Source of the DNA: Limnanthes douglasii subsp. nivea
Taxonomy: Eukaryota > Streptophyta > Magnoliopsida > Brassicales > Limnanthaceae
Assembly (NCBI GenBank): GCA_036936605.1
Contig: JAUPFV010000002.1
Span: forward strand, 320,370,893 to 320,434,892
DNA: 64,000 nt
Direction of reading: 5' to 3'
Part shown: in pieces, positions 56,343-64,000 of the stretch
How positions within the stretch are numbered: position 1 is the stretch's first letter
Layout of the letters: each line of letters starts with the position of its first letter
The notes under the pieces: generated by a model
Told to the model about the DNA's origin: nothing
Database searches by the model: none
What the model saw: only the letters and a program-made list of their open reading frames with translations
Program-made: the position numbers and the translations under genes

Positions 56343-56570
56343 TGTTAACATGCACATGTTCTACGTAGCATCTCAGTTGTTGTCTTTGTTATAAACAAAG
56401 AGATAAGTAGCTGCAGGAAGCGGCTAGGATTTTGTGTTTATTAGAAAATGTTCCCTTTTGTTTTATTGCTGCATTAGAGATGTAATTCAATAATTGACCA
56501 GTAAGGCTCTCAATATATAGAGAACTTAGAGGCCTATACAAGGAAACTTAATACACTGACTATTCTAACA
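56343..56570 (-). repeat. Copia G 3' LTR
   Basis: 228 bp with TG/CA ends. TATA-like ATATATAG is near 56512-56519 (minus CTATATAT). Contains the pol stop codon in its first bases. Confidence 0.92.
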
Positions 56571-58025
56571 CTCCCCCTCAAGTTGTGTAGTGGGATCACC
56601 AATACCCAACTTGGATAAAACTGATTCGAATGTTCTTGCAGCAACCGCTTTTGTCAGGATGTCTGCCAGTTGGTCTTTGGATCTAACAAACGGAAGTGCG
56701 ACTGTCCCATATTCAATCTTTTCTTTTATGAAGTGTCTATCTATTTCAACGTGCTTTGTTCTATCGTGCTGTACCAGGTTCTCTGAAATCTTAATCGCAG
56801 CTTTATTATCGCACATTAACTGAGTTGGACACTTCAGAGGGGATCCAATTTCTTTCATTATCTTCTTTAACCAAAGTATCTCGGTAATCCCCTTAACGAT
56901 TCCTCTAAATTCTGATTCAGCACTTGACGGTGATACTACTTTCTGTTTCTTACTCCTCCAAGTCACCAAGTTACCTCCAACAAGAGTAAAGTAGCCAGCA
57001 GTTGATCGCTTGTCGTTAGGATTCCCTCCCCAATCAGCATTTGTGAATACTTCAACATCAAGGTGTTTATTTTTCTTAAACATTATGCATCTTCCTGGTG
57101 TTCCTTTGAGATATCGAATAATCCTCATTACTGCCTCCATATGGTGTTCCTGAGGATGATGCATGAACTGGCTAACTACTCCCACCGCGTATGCAATGTC
57201 GGGTCGAGTGTGAGCCAGGTAAATCAATTTTCCCACCAACCTTTGGTACCTTTCTTTATTTGCTGGTCTGGCCTCTTCAATTATCTTTAGTTTGTGAATA
57301 ATAACCATATGAGTGTCATTTGTTTTGCAATCCACCATGCCAACTTCAGCTAATAAATCCAATATATATTTCCGTTGGGAGATATAAATCCCTCCTCTTG
57401 ACCTAAGAACCTCGATTCCTAGGAAATACTTCAATCCCCCAAGGTCTTTCATTTCGAACTCATTGAATAGTTTTTTCCTAAGAGAGCTAATTTCTTCTTC
57501 GTCATTCCCCGTTATAATCATATCATCGACATATATTATAAGAAAAGTGACTAATTCTCCTCTCTTTTTGTAAAACAAGGTATGATCCCCATTACTCTGT
57601 TTGTAGCTATACTGCTTCATTGCCATTATAAATCTCCCAAACCAAGCACGAGGAAACTGTTTGAGCCCATATAATACCTTTTTCAGTTTGCATACCTCAT
57701 TTTCTTGGAAACCATCAGAGAACCCTGGTGGGGGTTCCATATATACCTCTTCTTTCAAGTCTCCATGTAAGAAAGCATTCTTTACATCAAATTGATGGAG
57801 AGGCCAATCTTTATTCGCGGTTATTGAAAGTAAAACTCTGATAGTGTCAATCTTTGCAACCGGAGAGAACATTTCAGAGTAGTCAATACCATATGTTTGT
57901 GTATATCCGTTGGAAACCAATCTTTCCTTGTGTCGCTCAATGGTGCCATCAGATTTATATTTTATATTAAACACCATCCACACCCGACTGCTTTCTTCCC
58001 TTGTGGTAACACACAATTCTCCCAT
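56565..58025 (-). CDS. Copia G reverse transcriptase and RNase H (open, 486 codons)
   Basis: An uninterrupted frame: RT with ERHKERLVSNGYTQTYGIDY, HQFDVKNAFLHGDLKEEVYM, YGLKQFPRAW, and the catalytic YVDDMIITG at about residues 164-172. Then MKDLGGLKYFLGIEV and LIYLAHTRPDIAYAVG, and RNase H with ADWGGNPNDKRSTAGYFTLV, SSAESEFRGIVKGITEILWL, MCDNKAAIKISENLVQHDRT and DRHFIKE. Polyprotein context means the Met at 58025 is not the true start. The end is notable: the purine tract codes Glu-Gly-Glu, and Cys plus the stop are the first six bases of the 3' LTR (TGT TAG). Confidence 0.93.
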   Translation of the reverse strand: MGELCVTTREESSRVWMVFNIKYKSDGTIERHKERLVSNGYTQTYGIDYSEMFSPVAKIDTIRVLLSITANKDWPLHQFDVKNAFLHGDLKEEVYMEPPPGFSDGFQENEVCKLKKVLYGLKQFPRAWFGRFIMAMKQYSYKQSNGDHTLFYKKRGELVTFLIIYVDDMIITGNDEEEISSLRKKLFNEFEMKDLGGLKYFLGIEVLRSRGGIYISQRKYILDLLAEVGMVDCKTNDTHMVIIHKLKIIEEARPANKERYQRLVGKLIYLAHTRPDIAYAVGVVSQFMHHPQEHHMEAVMRIIRYLKGTPGRCIMFKKNKHLDVEVFTNADWGGNPNDKRSTAGYFTLVGGNLVTWRSKKQKVVSPSSAESEFRGIVKGITEILWLKKIMKEIGSPLKCPTQLMCDNKAAIKISENLVQHDRTKHVEIDRHFIKEKIEYGTVALPFVRSKDQLADILTKAVAARTFESVLSKLGIGDPTTQLEGEC

Positions 58026-58270
58026 GTACCATTCATTTTTAGAGCTTCCATTTTGGTATTCATTGCCTCATGCCATTCAGTCATCTTCTTAGCTTCTTAA
58101 GCTGTTTTAGGGATTTGTTCAGAGAGAATAGTAGCTGAAAATTCCTTTGCAATCTTCATCATTCCTTTCCTATCCATTTTTACCGGATATGTAGAAGCAC
58201 GAGGAACGTGTTCCGATGAATATCGGTATGGAGGAACCCCTCTATTTTTTCTTGGGGGATGAACCGGATT

Positions 58271-58630
58271 TTAAGTTTCAACAAATGAACTTTCTGAAAT
58301 GTCATGGTCAATAGCATTTTGTGAATTATGACATTGTAAATTGTTTACCTCTTGATGGACCTTTTCTTCGGCTGATTCGCTGGTAGTATCCATGACATTT
58401 ATTTTTTGTTGGACATTGTCTTCGGGAGAATCATTGGTGGTAAGAACTGCCTCGTCAGTCTCCTTTATGTTGGAAGAGGCGTGTTCGGTGGCGCCATCTA
58501 TCGACTCTGTCGGCACATCCTCAAAGTAACTTTCATATAGCAACCGGTCGAGTGATTCACTTACTTTCTCCCCCTGAGCACAAGATTGGTGGTAAAAAAA
58601 ATAATCAGATTCTAAGAAGTCACAATCCAT
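58271..58630 (-). CDS. Copia G acidic linker region
   Basis: An open, Glu/Asp/Ser-rich, low-complexity stretch (TNDSPEDNVQQKINVMDTTS) between integrase and RT, typical in position for Copia polyproteins; no function assigned. It is part of the damaged pol, not a separate gene. Confidence 0.6.
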   Translation of the reverse strand: MDCDFLESDYFFYHQSCAQGEKVSESLDRLLYESYFEDVPTESIDGATEHASSNIKETDEAVLTTNDSPEDNVQQKINVMDTTSESAEEKVHQEVNNLQCHNSQNAIDHDISESSFVET

Positions 58631-58660
58631 GGTGACATCGATTCGACGAGTAACCGGATT

Positions 58661-59501
58661 TTAACACCGATATCCCATTTGATGAACACCGTATCCAACG
58701 AATACACACTTTTCAGCACAAGGATTAAGTTTGTTTCGACTAGTTTTAGGGATATGAACAAACACCGAACAACCAAAGACACGAGGTGGTAAGGTCATAA
58801 CAGATGGAATTGTAACTTGGGTGGCAAGCACTTGTAATGGAGTTTTATTTCCTAGACATCGGGTTGGTAGACGATTTGCAAGATACGTAGCTGTAGCAAG
58901 AGCTTCTGGCCAAAGAGAATGAGGAACTCTAGATTCAATCATAATAGCACGATTTTTTCAAGTAAAGTACAATTTTTTCGTTCTGAAGTACCGTTTTGTT
59001 GAGGTGTGTTTGGAAAAGTGGTTTGATGGATAAGACTATTTGTTTTGAAAAAATTATGCATTGTTTGGTTGACAAACTCTGTTCCATTATCAAAACGGAG
59101 AATCTGTATTTTTTTTCAAATTGAGTCAAAATCATTTTGTAAAAACAAACAAATATTTCTTGTACTTCCGATTTATGTTTCATGAAGTATATCCAAGTCA
59201 TTCTTGATAAATCATCCACAAATAAAACAAAGTATCTGATTTGATTGTTAGTGGAATTTGTTGTTGGACCCCAAACATCAGAATGGATTAGCGAAAAAGC
59301 ATAATCAACTCTAGTATTACTTTGATTAAATGAGACCCTACGATGTTGTGCAAGAATGCAGGTTTTACATTTCTCGTGAATGAAATTATTCAAAAAAAAT
59401 ACTAGGAAACAAACTCTTAAGATAGCTAAAAGAAGGATGACCAAGTCATCGGTGCCATAACCAAAGTTGCCTTTCGTATGTTCCGTGAGCAAGCATGCCA
59501 T
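58661..59501 (-). pseudogene. Copia G integrase
   Basis: CKTCILAQHRRVSFNQSNTR (zinc-binding end), LIHSDVWGPTTNSTNN, FVLFVDDLSRMTWIYFMKHK; then frameshifts around the second Asp (LIMEQSLSTKQ in place of the DNGTEF-type motif). 58942-58661 has RVPHSLWPEALATATYLANR, NKTPLQVL and CVFVGYGVHQMGYRC. It would insert cDNA into the genome if intact. Confidence 0.87.
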
Positions 59502-60962
59502 GTCCCTTATGAACTACCTCATCAACATAATAGAGACCTCCTTGTTCAGTGCCACGCCCAACGATATCCTTTGTACGAATGTCCTGTAAAATGCAAAAAA
59601 ATAGATACATAACAACCACACAGTTGAGTTGTTTTGTCACTTGACTAACAGATAATAACTTTAAGGATAGTGAATGAATATAGAGGCAGTATTTAATTTC
59701 TATTTTTTCCGAAAAAATAATTGAACCTCCCCCTTTGACTTCACAAATTTCTCCACTAGCATATTCCATTTGTAGGAAGTATAGGGTCTGAATATTCCGC
59801 CTTAGTATATATAAGTAAGAATACTCCGATCTCCACACTAGTCTCAATATGGGATTTCTTTGGAAATGACATGTCACCAAAGTCTTTAGGATCATAAGAC
59901 ATGGTGTCCCTAGCCCGCAATCAAAGATCCAATTCATTAATTTCTCAAACCTTTTACCTCCAAGTTTTTTATAGGAGTTCGCCGCCATTCCTCCAAAACC
60001 AATACAACTTCCTTGCTCATTTTTAGTCGGATCTTCACCGCCACTTGTAGACGAAGCCCGTTTGACATTAGATCTGAAACACTGGTTATTTTTATCCTTA
60101 TGACCGTCCTCCCACCAATCTAGATAGCCAACCAGCTGGAAACATGTCTCTTTAGTGTGTTTCTTCATCTTACAATGAGTGCAATACAACTTGGATTTAT
60201 CTTCTTTCTCTTTGGATCAGAATTTAAACCTCTGTGCAGAATCTTTAACAGCCAAACCCATTCCAATTTCAATCGAGTCACTATCAGAAGAACTTGATTT
60301 TAATATATTAAGCCTGGCCACTTCCCTTCGTATTATAGCATATGTTGTTTCCACGGAAGGAAGAGGATCCTTTTTCAGGATATCTCTCTTGACTGGTTCC
60401 AACTTGTCATTAATCGCCATTAGCATTTGATAGAGTCTTTGTTCTTGAGTCTTCTTATTGTAGATCTGAATGTCTTCTGGGTATTTCATAGGGTTCGGAT
60501 CTCGCCTATCTATAAAGATCCAGATGTTCTGCAGTTTGTTCCACAAGTCTTCTAGTGTATCGGACCCTTGTCTTAATGAATTGGCCCTCTTATGAAGGTC
60601 AAACACCTATAACGAATCTGTACCAGAACTGTATGTGGTGGCTAACCCATCCCAGAGGGCTTTTGCAGTGGGATATTGCGAGACATTATTCACCAAGCTG
60701 GATTCAAGATTTTGGATAATCCATGTGAAAACACATTGATCATCTTGTTCCCACCTTGTATATGTTTTGTCAGTTTTGGATGGAGGTGTAGGCTCCCCTG
60801 TAATGTGAGAACCTCTCCCCTTCCCCCAATTGCTTTCTTCATTAGGTTTTCCCATAGAGCATAATTGTCACCACCGAGTTTAAATCCTAGGGATAAATTC
60901 TCGGGGTTAGTTGTTTGTTGTTGTGTTCCGAGACCATTTCTCAGAATGGCAGCAATCTGCAT
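59500..60962 (-). pseudogene. Copia G gag and pre-integrase
   Basis: 60962-60690 (NPENLSLGFKLGGDNYALWE) opens gag and shifts to 60855-60607 (RWEQDDQCVFTWIIQNLESS, ATAKALWDGL-like). A TAG at 60606 then interrupts 60603-60217 (LHKRANSLRQGSDTLEDLWN). After another stop comes the knuckle CTHCKMKKHTKETCFQLVGY.DWW (60189-60110). The protease (about 59950-59780) has lost its DSGA motif: it reads WIFDCGLGTPC. TKDIVGRGTEQGGLYY precedes the integrase. Confidence 0.83.
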
Positions 60963-61008
60963 TGTTAATTCATCAGAGATTTGACTGACAACACGTGCTC
61001 TGATACTA

Positions 61009-61239
61009 TGTTAACATGCACATGTTCTACGTAGCATCTCAGTTGTTTTCTTTGTTAAAAACAAAGAGAGAATTAGCCGCAAGAAGCGGCTAGGGTTTTG
61101 TGTTTATTAAAAAATGTTCCCTTTTGTTTTATTGATGCATTAGAGATGTAATTCAAGAATTGACCAATAGTAAGGCTCTCAATATATAGAGAACTTAGAG
61201 ACCTATACAAGAAAACTTAATACACTGAATATTATAACA
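61009..61239 (-). repeat. Copia G 5' LTR
   Basis: 231 bp, differing from the 3' LTR by roughly a dozen substitutions and small indels by eye, so the insertion is not recent. Confidence 0.92.
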
Positions 61240-61244
61240 GCTTT

Positions 61245-62029
61245 TATACTCTTTTGTTAATTCTAATTAGGGGGTTATCGGTCCGGGTTTCGCCAATCCG
61301 GCCGAACAACTAAATATATCGGACCGGATCGTACCGTTGAATTTTTGGCTCTATTTTTTAGAATCAGGTCGGACTGTTAAGTTTTCGGTTCGATTCGGTC
61401 ATGTCCGTTTCGGTTTGGTTCCAATTCTCGTTCGGTCCGATTCATTTCGGTTCCGATTTCCATCCGGTCCGAACTCGGTTCGATTCAATCGGTCGATCCT
61501 ATCTGATACGGTCAAGTCCACTTAAAAATAAATAAATAAAATTATAATTTATTTTTCAATTGATTAACTTAAATAAATAAGATAAAAATTAGAAATTAAA
61601 AATTAATCTTTTGATTTTTATTAAAAATTAGTAATTACTATTAATTTAGCGATATAATGTATAAAAAGTAAATAATAATAATAATAAAATAATTGGTTTT
61701 AACTGTTTCATTGGTTCGATTTCTATGACAATTTTATCAGTTCCTCGTTTGTTTGATCGATTTATCGATTTTATTGGTTCGGTTTCTAATCAGTTCTACC
61801 GTTTTATTGATTTTATCTGTCGATTTTTTTCTTTATCAAGTTTGATATTTAAAATAAATTATGAACCGAATTGTTAAGATTCGATTTGGTTTTTATTAAT
61901 CCGGACCTTAACGATTTGGTGCTTATTAGTCCTGTTCCAATCAACATTGCTTCTAATCTATCGAGTGAACTAGTTCAAGTCTTTACCGAAAAAGCGGTTG
62001 ATAACAGTAATTGATACGGAGACACCAAC
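61245..62029 (+). repeat. CGGTTCGG-rich degenerate tract and AT-rich spacer
   Basis: 61275-61510 is composed of GGTTCGGT, TCGGTCCG and TTCGATTC variants, and 61680-61920 of weaker TTGGTTCGATTT motifs. Such tracts recur in plant intergenic DNA. A (AAT)n stretch is at 61670-61690. No gene. Confidence 0.55.
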
Positions 62030-62476
62030 TCTCTGCCTTCACTTATTATTTTTATTATTAATATTTTGATTTTGATTATTATTATTTTATTATTATTATT
62101 ATCATTTTATTATTATTTATTATGATTACTATTATTATAATTATTGTTACGTCTATTATTATTGTTATTAGAGATATTTTCAATTTAGTGGAAGAAAGAG
62201 ACGTTGAGCGTAAATAATAAAATTTACTTTCCTATATTAAACAGTGTTTTGGTATCTATAATTAGTTTGAATTCAGAAAAGGAAAAAGATTAAAAGAAAT
62301 CATTACATATAGTGAACAATCCAGTTAGTGTATTGGAATTAAATTTGTTACCTTTTGTAGTTCTTTTCTTCACCGAAAAGCTGTTGATGACAAGCTGTTG
62401 ATGACAGTAATTGATACGGAGACACCTGCCTTCACTTATTATTTTGATTATTATTATTTATTATGATTACTATTAG
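62030..62476 (+). repeat. AT-rich repeat family unit
   Basis: Carries the ATT tract, TTTTCAATTTAGTGGAAG, GTTTTGGTATCTATAATTAG and AAGATTAAAAGAAATCATTA. The last stretch is the unoccupied equivalent of the site holding the Mutator-like element at 3397. Confidence 0.78.
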
Positions 62477-63290
62477 GGTGAAGCTAGTTCCTCCATAAAA
62501 TATATTATTTCTTCCATCATTCATAAAAACCCCCATCTTGTTATTTACTTCATAAAGGAAAATCCTAATTTATCATTGCTTTAATTTTACACCAAAACTC
62601 AAATTTCTCCAGTAACTATCCACCTTCACCTATTCTATTCTAACCCTAAAAAAACCCTAGCAACCAAACAATTTTGAAGCCGCATCTGGAGTTCCAAAGA
62701 TAAAAATCTATCGTTAATCTTATTTTTACTTTAAATATATGGGTTGACATATCGAATAAAATCTCTTTTTAAATCTATGATTTTTTTGCATAATGAGTTA
62801 TAAGAACTCTATATGCTGAAAAAAAACTTGTTCATCGTTTAATCGAGTTCCTGCATATCGAGTTACTAGTTTAATCGTTTTTAATATCAATTTCGGGTTT
62901 AATTGTTTCTTTCATGTATATTGAGTTCAAAATATAGATTTTTTGTGGTTTGATTAGTGTCTGTTGATTGGATTCTTTTCTAAATATTTTGTGATTTCGA
63001 GCTCATAACTCAGAATCAGCTTTTTAAAAAAACATGTAATTCAGAGTAGTTGTCTCGGAACTACATGTTTTATTTTTTGAAAACGTGTAATTTTGTGACT
63101 AATCTTAAAAATAATTGAGTTTTTATGTTTTTTAAGGTTTAATTTTAAAAGTTAAATCATATATGGTGGCTGTAATTTAACTCAATGATGTGTTTGTTGT
63201 AATAAGGAATTGGCAGTGGATAATGGCATCAAATTATAAAATTAGAAAATAAATAAATGACAAATAGGTAAAAACAAATGTTCATCATTG
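62477..63290. mobile_element. Diverged, right-truncated relative of the palindrome-bearing Mutator-like element
   Basis: The left end GGTGAAGCTAGTTCCTCCAT resembles GGCCAAAGCTATTTCCTCCA at 3397. Internally TTTAAGGTTTAATTTTA...AAATCATATATGG and AATGGCATC match 4738-4835. It has one decayed palindrome (63031-63070, AACATGTAATTCAGAG...CTACATGTT). The right TIR is missing at about 63290, where the AT-rich repeat resumes. Confidence 0.6.
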
Positions 63291-63770
63291 TTACGTGATT
63301 ACATATAGTCAACAATTCAGTTAGTGTATTGGAATTAAATTTGTTACCTTTTGTAGTTCTTATTCCAAGTACCTTCACTTATTATTTTTATTATTAATAT
63401 TTTGATCTTATTATTATTTTATTATTATTTATTGTAATCATTGTTACCTCTATTATTATTGTTATTAGAGATATTTTCAATTTAGTGAAAAAAAAAAGAC
63501 ATTCGGTGTAAATAAGAAAATTTACTTTTCTATATTAAACAGTGTTTTGGTATCTATAATTAATTCGAATTTACAAAGGGAGAAACATTAAAAAAATCAT
63601 TATAAATATGGTCAACAATCTCAATGTTGTCCTTGCCTTATTTTTTAATCTATAATGTATGTTATTTTCTTTAATCATTATAAAAAAACACAATGTTGTT
63701 TTTTTAATCTAGCAACTTTTTATTGGAATTCAATTGGTTACCTTTTGTGGTCTTCAACCTTCCTTCAATT
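63291..63770 (+). repeat. AT-rich repeat family unit adjoining the ADF start
   Basis: Contains AACAATTCAGTTAGTGTA, the ATT tract, TTTTCAATTTAGTGAAAA and GTTTTGGTATCTATAATTA; a second partial unit runs to ATTGGTTACCTTTTGTGG at about 63752. It supplies the region directly upstream of the ADF start codon. Confidence 0.75.
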
Positions 63771-63802
63771 TCAAGCTTTCTGAATACTAAAAACATTTCA
63801 AA

Positions 63803-64000
63803 ATGGCTACTACTAACATGTGGGTGAGTGATGAGTGCAAGAACTCATTCCAGGAAATGAAATGGAAAAAAGAGGAGAAATCGAAGCTCCTCACCGTCCA
63901 TAAAGTCGATGGCTCCGGTGAGAGCTACGACGGACTTGTCGCTTCTTTACCGGAAGATGATTGTCGTTATATAGTGTTCGATTTCGATTTCGTCACCGTT
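63803..64000 (+). CDS. Actin-depolymerizing factor (ADF5-like), 3' part outside window
   Basis: 66 codons are visible: MATTNMWVSDECKNSFQEMK, then WKKEEKSKLLTVHKV, SYDGLVASLPEDDCRYIVFD and FDFVTV. This is the ADF/cofilin fold, which binds and severs actin filaments. MATT.M.V.DEC and MKWKK point to the ADF5/ADF9-type subclass. Relative to that subclass a stretch of about nine residues (the strand with HRYIVFKI) is missing between KWKK and EEKS, in frame. The ATG is the first in a good context (ATTTCAAAATGGC) and no stop is seen. Whether it is a working gene, a retrocopy or a deletion allele cannot be told from 198 bases. Confidence 0.82.
   Translation, partial: MATTNMWVSDECKNSFQEMKWKKEEKSKLLTVHKVDGSGESYDGLVASLPEDDCRYIVFDFDFVTV

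Larger units (their letters stand above)
56343..61239 (-). mobile_element. Complete Copia element G with LTRs and 5-bp target duplication
   Basis: LTRs of 228 bp (56343-56570) and 231 bp (61009-61239) are highly similar; on the minus strand each runs TGTTA.AATA...CATGTTAACA. GCTTT flanks both ends (56338-56342, 61240-61244). Next to the 5' LTR is a primer-site-like TAGTATCAGAGCAC (61008-60995). The purine tract TTGAGGGGGAG is at 56581-56571. It is the best-preserved LTR element in the window, but gag and integrase carry frameshifts. Confidence 0.93.

Noticed and set aside
63291..63802. TATA box for the ADF gene
   Set aside because: Many AT-rich candidates exist in the repeat; none has supporting position or context.

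Overview
The window is nuclear DNA of a flowering plant, probably a eudicot. It is AT-rich and packed with plant transposable-element families: an L1-type LINE with zf-RVT and RNase H, Ty1/Copia elements with initiator-Met primer sites, Tat-like Ty3/Gypsy elements, hAT, Mutator-like and pogo-like DNA elements, TRIM-type miniature LTR elements and a candidate SINE. Between them lie relics of plant genes: a gamma-type MADS box, a multidomain FKBP, a possible NETWORKED1 tail, and an actin-depolymerizing factor cut by the right edge. No species can be named. Nearly every coding region is broken. Apart from the ADF, whose completeness cannot be judged, the most intact reading frames are the LINE ORF (1-2844) and the Copia RT/RNase H frame (56565-58025).

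Layout. 1-3206: 3' part of a LINE. 3207-6870: tandem units of an AT-rich repeat, interrupted by a 1,555-bp Mutator-like element full of GC-rich palindromes (3397-4951) and by a processed pseudogene with a 16-bp target duplication (5288-6193). 7787-9480: hAT relic. 10240-10790: Copia fragment. 11108-16330 and 16340-21608: two decayed Gypsy elements, the first holding a SINE-like insertion and a hAT-like MITE. 21630-22025: tandem units with snRNA-promoter-like motifs. 22625-24039: duplicated promoter and 5' end of a MADS gene. 24940-25740: Pro-rich minisatellite and LTR-like sequence. 26460-29109: minus-strand hAT relic abutting a plant transposon-protein pseudogene. 29758-32470: second copy of the first Gypsy with the same MITE. 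32471-36293: second minisatellite and two Copia 3' ends. 37328-42224: Copia with both LTRs. 42957-46525: Copia lacking RT, with a pogo-like element in its 3' LTR. 46868-51060: cluster of TRIM elements in both orientations, with a long hairpin, lying inside an intron of an FKBP pseudogene (exons 48378-48627 and 51112-51245, minus strand). 52150-54480: Copia fragment. 55234-56180: TRIM-like LTR and NETWORKED1-like fragment. 56343-61239: complete Copia, minus strand, with 5-bp target duplication. 62030-63770: further units of the AT-rich repeat with a second palindrome-bearing element. 63803-64000: start of an ADF gene.

The window is mostly nested insertions, and several can be verified internally because an unoccupied copy lies in the same window: the Mutator-like element against other repeat units, and the pogo-like element against the sister LTR. 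The most unusual structures are the palindrome array in the Mutator-like element and the TRIM cluster with shared LTRs and a hairpin. Both could fold into long dsRNA, which is an inference.
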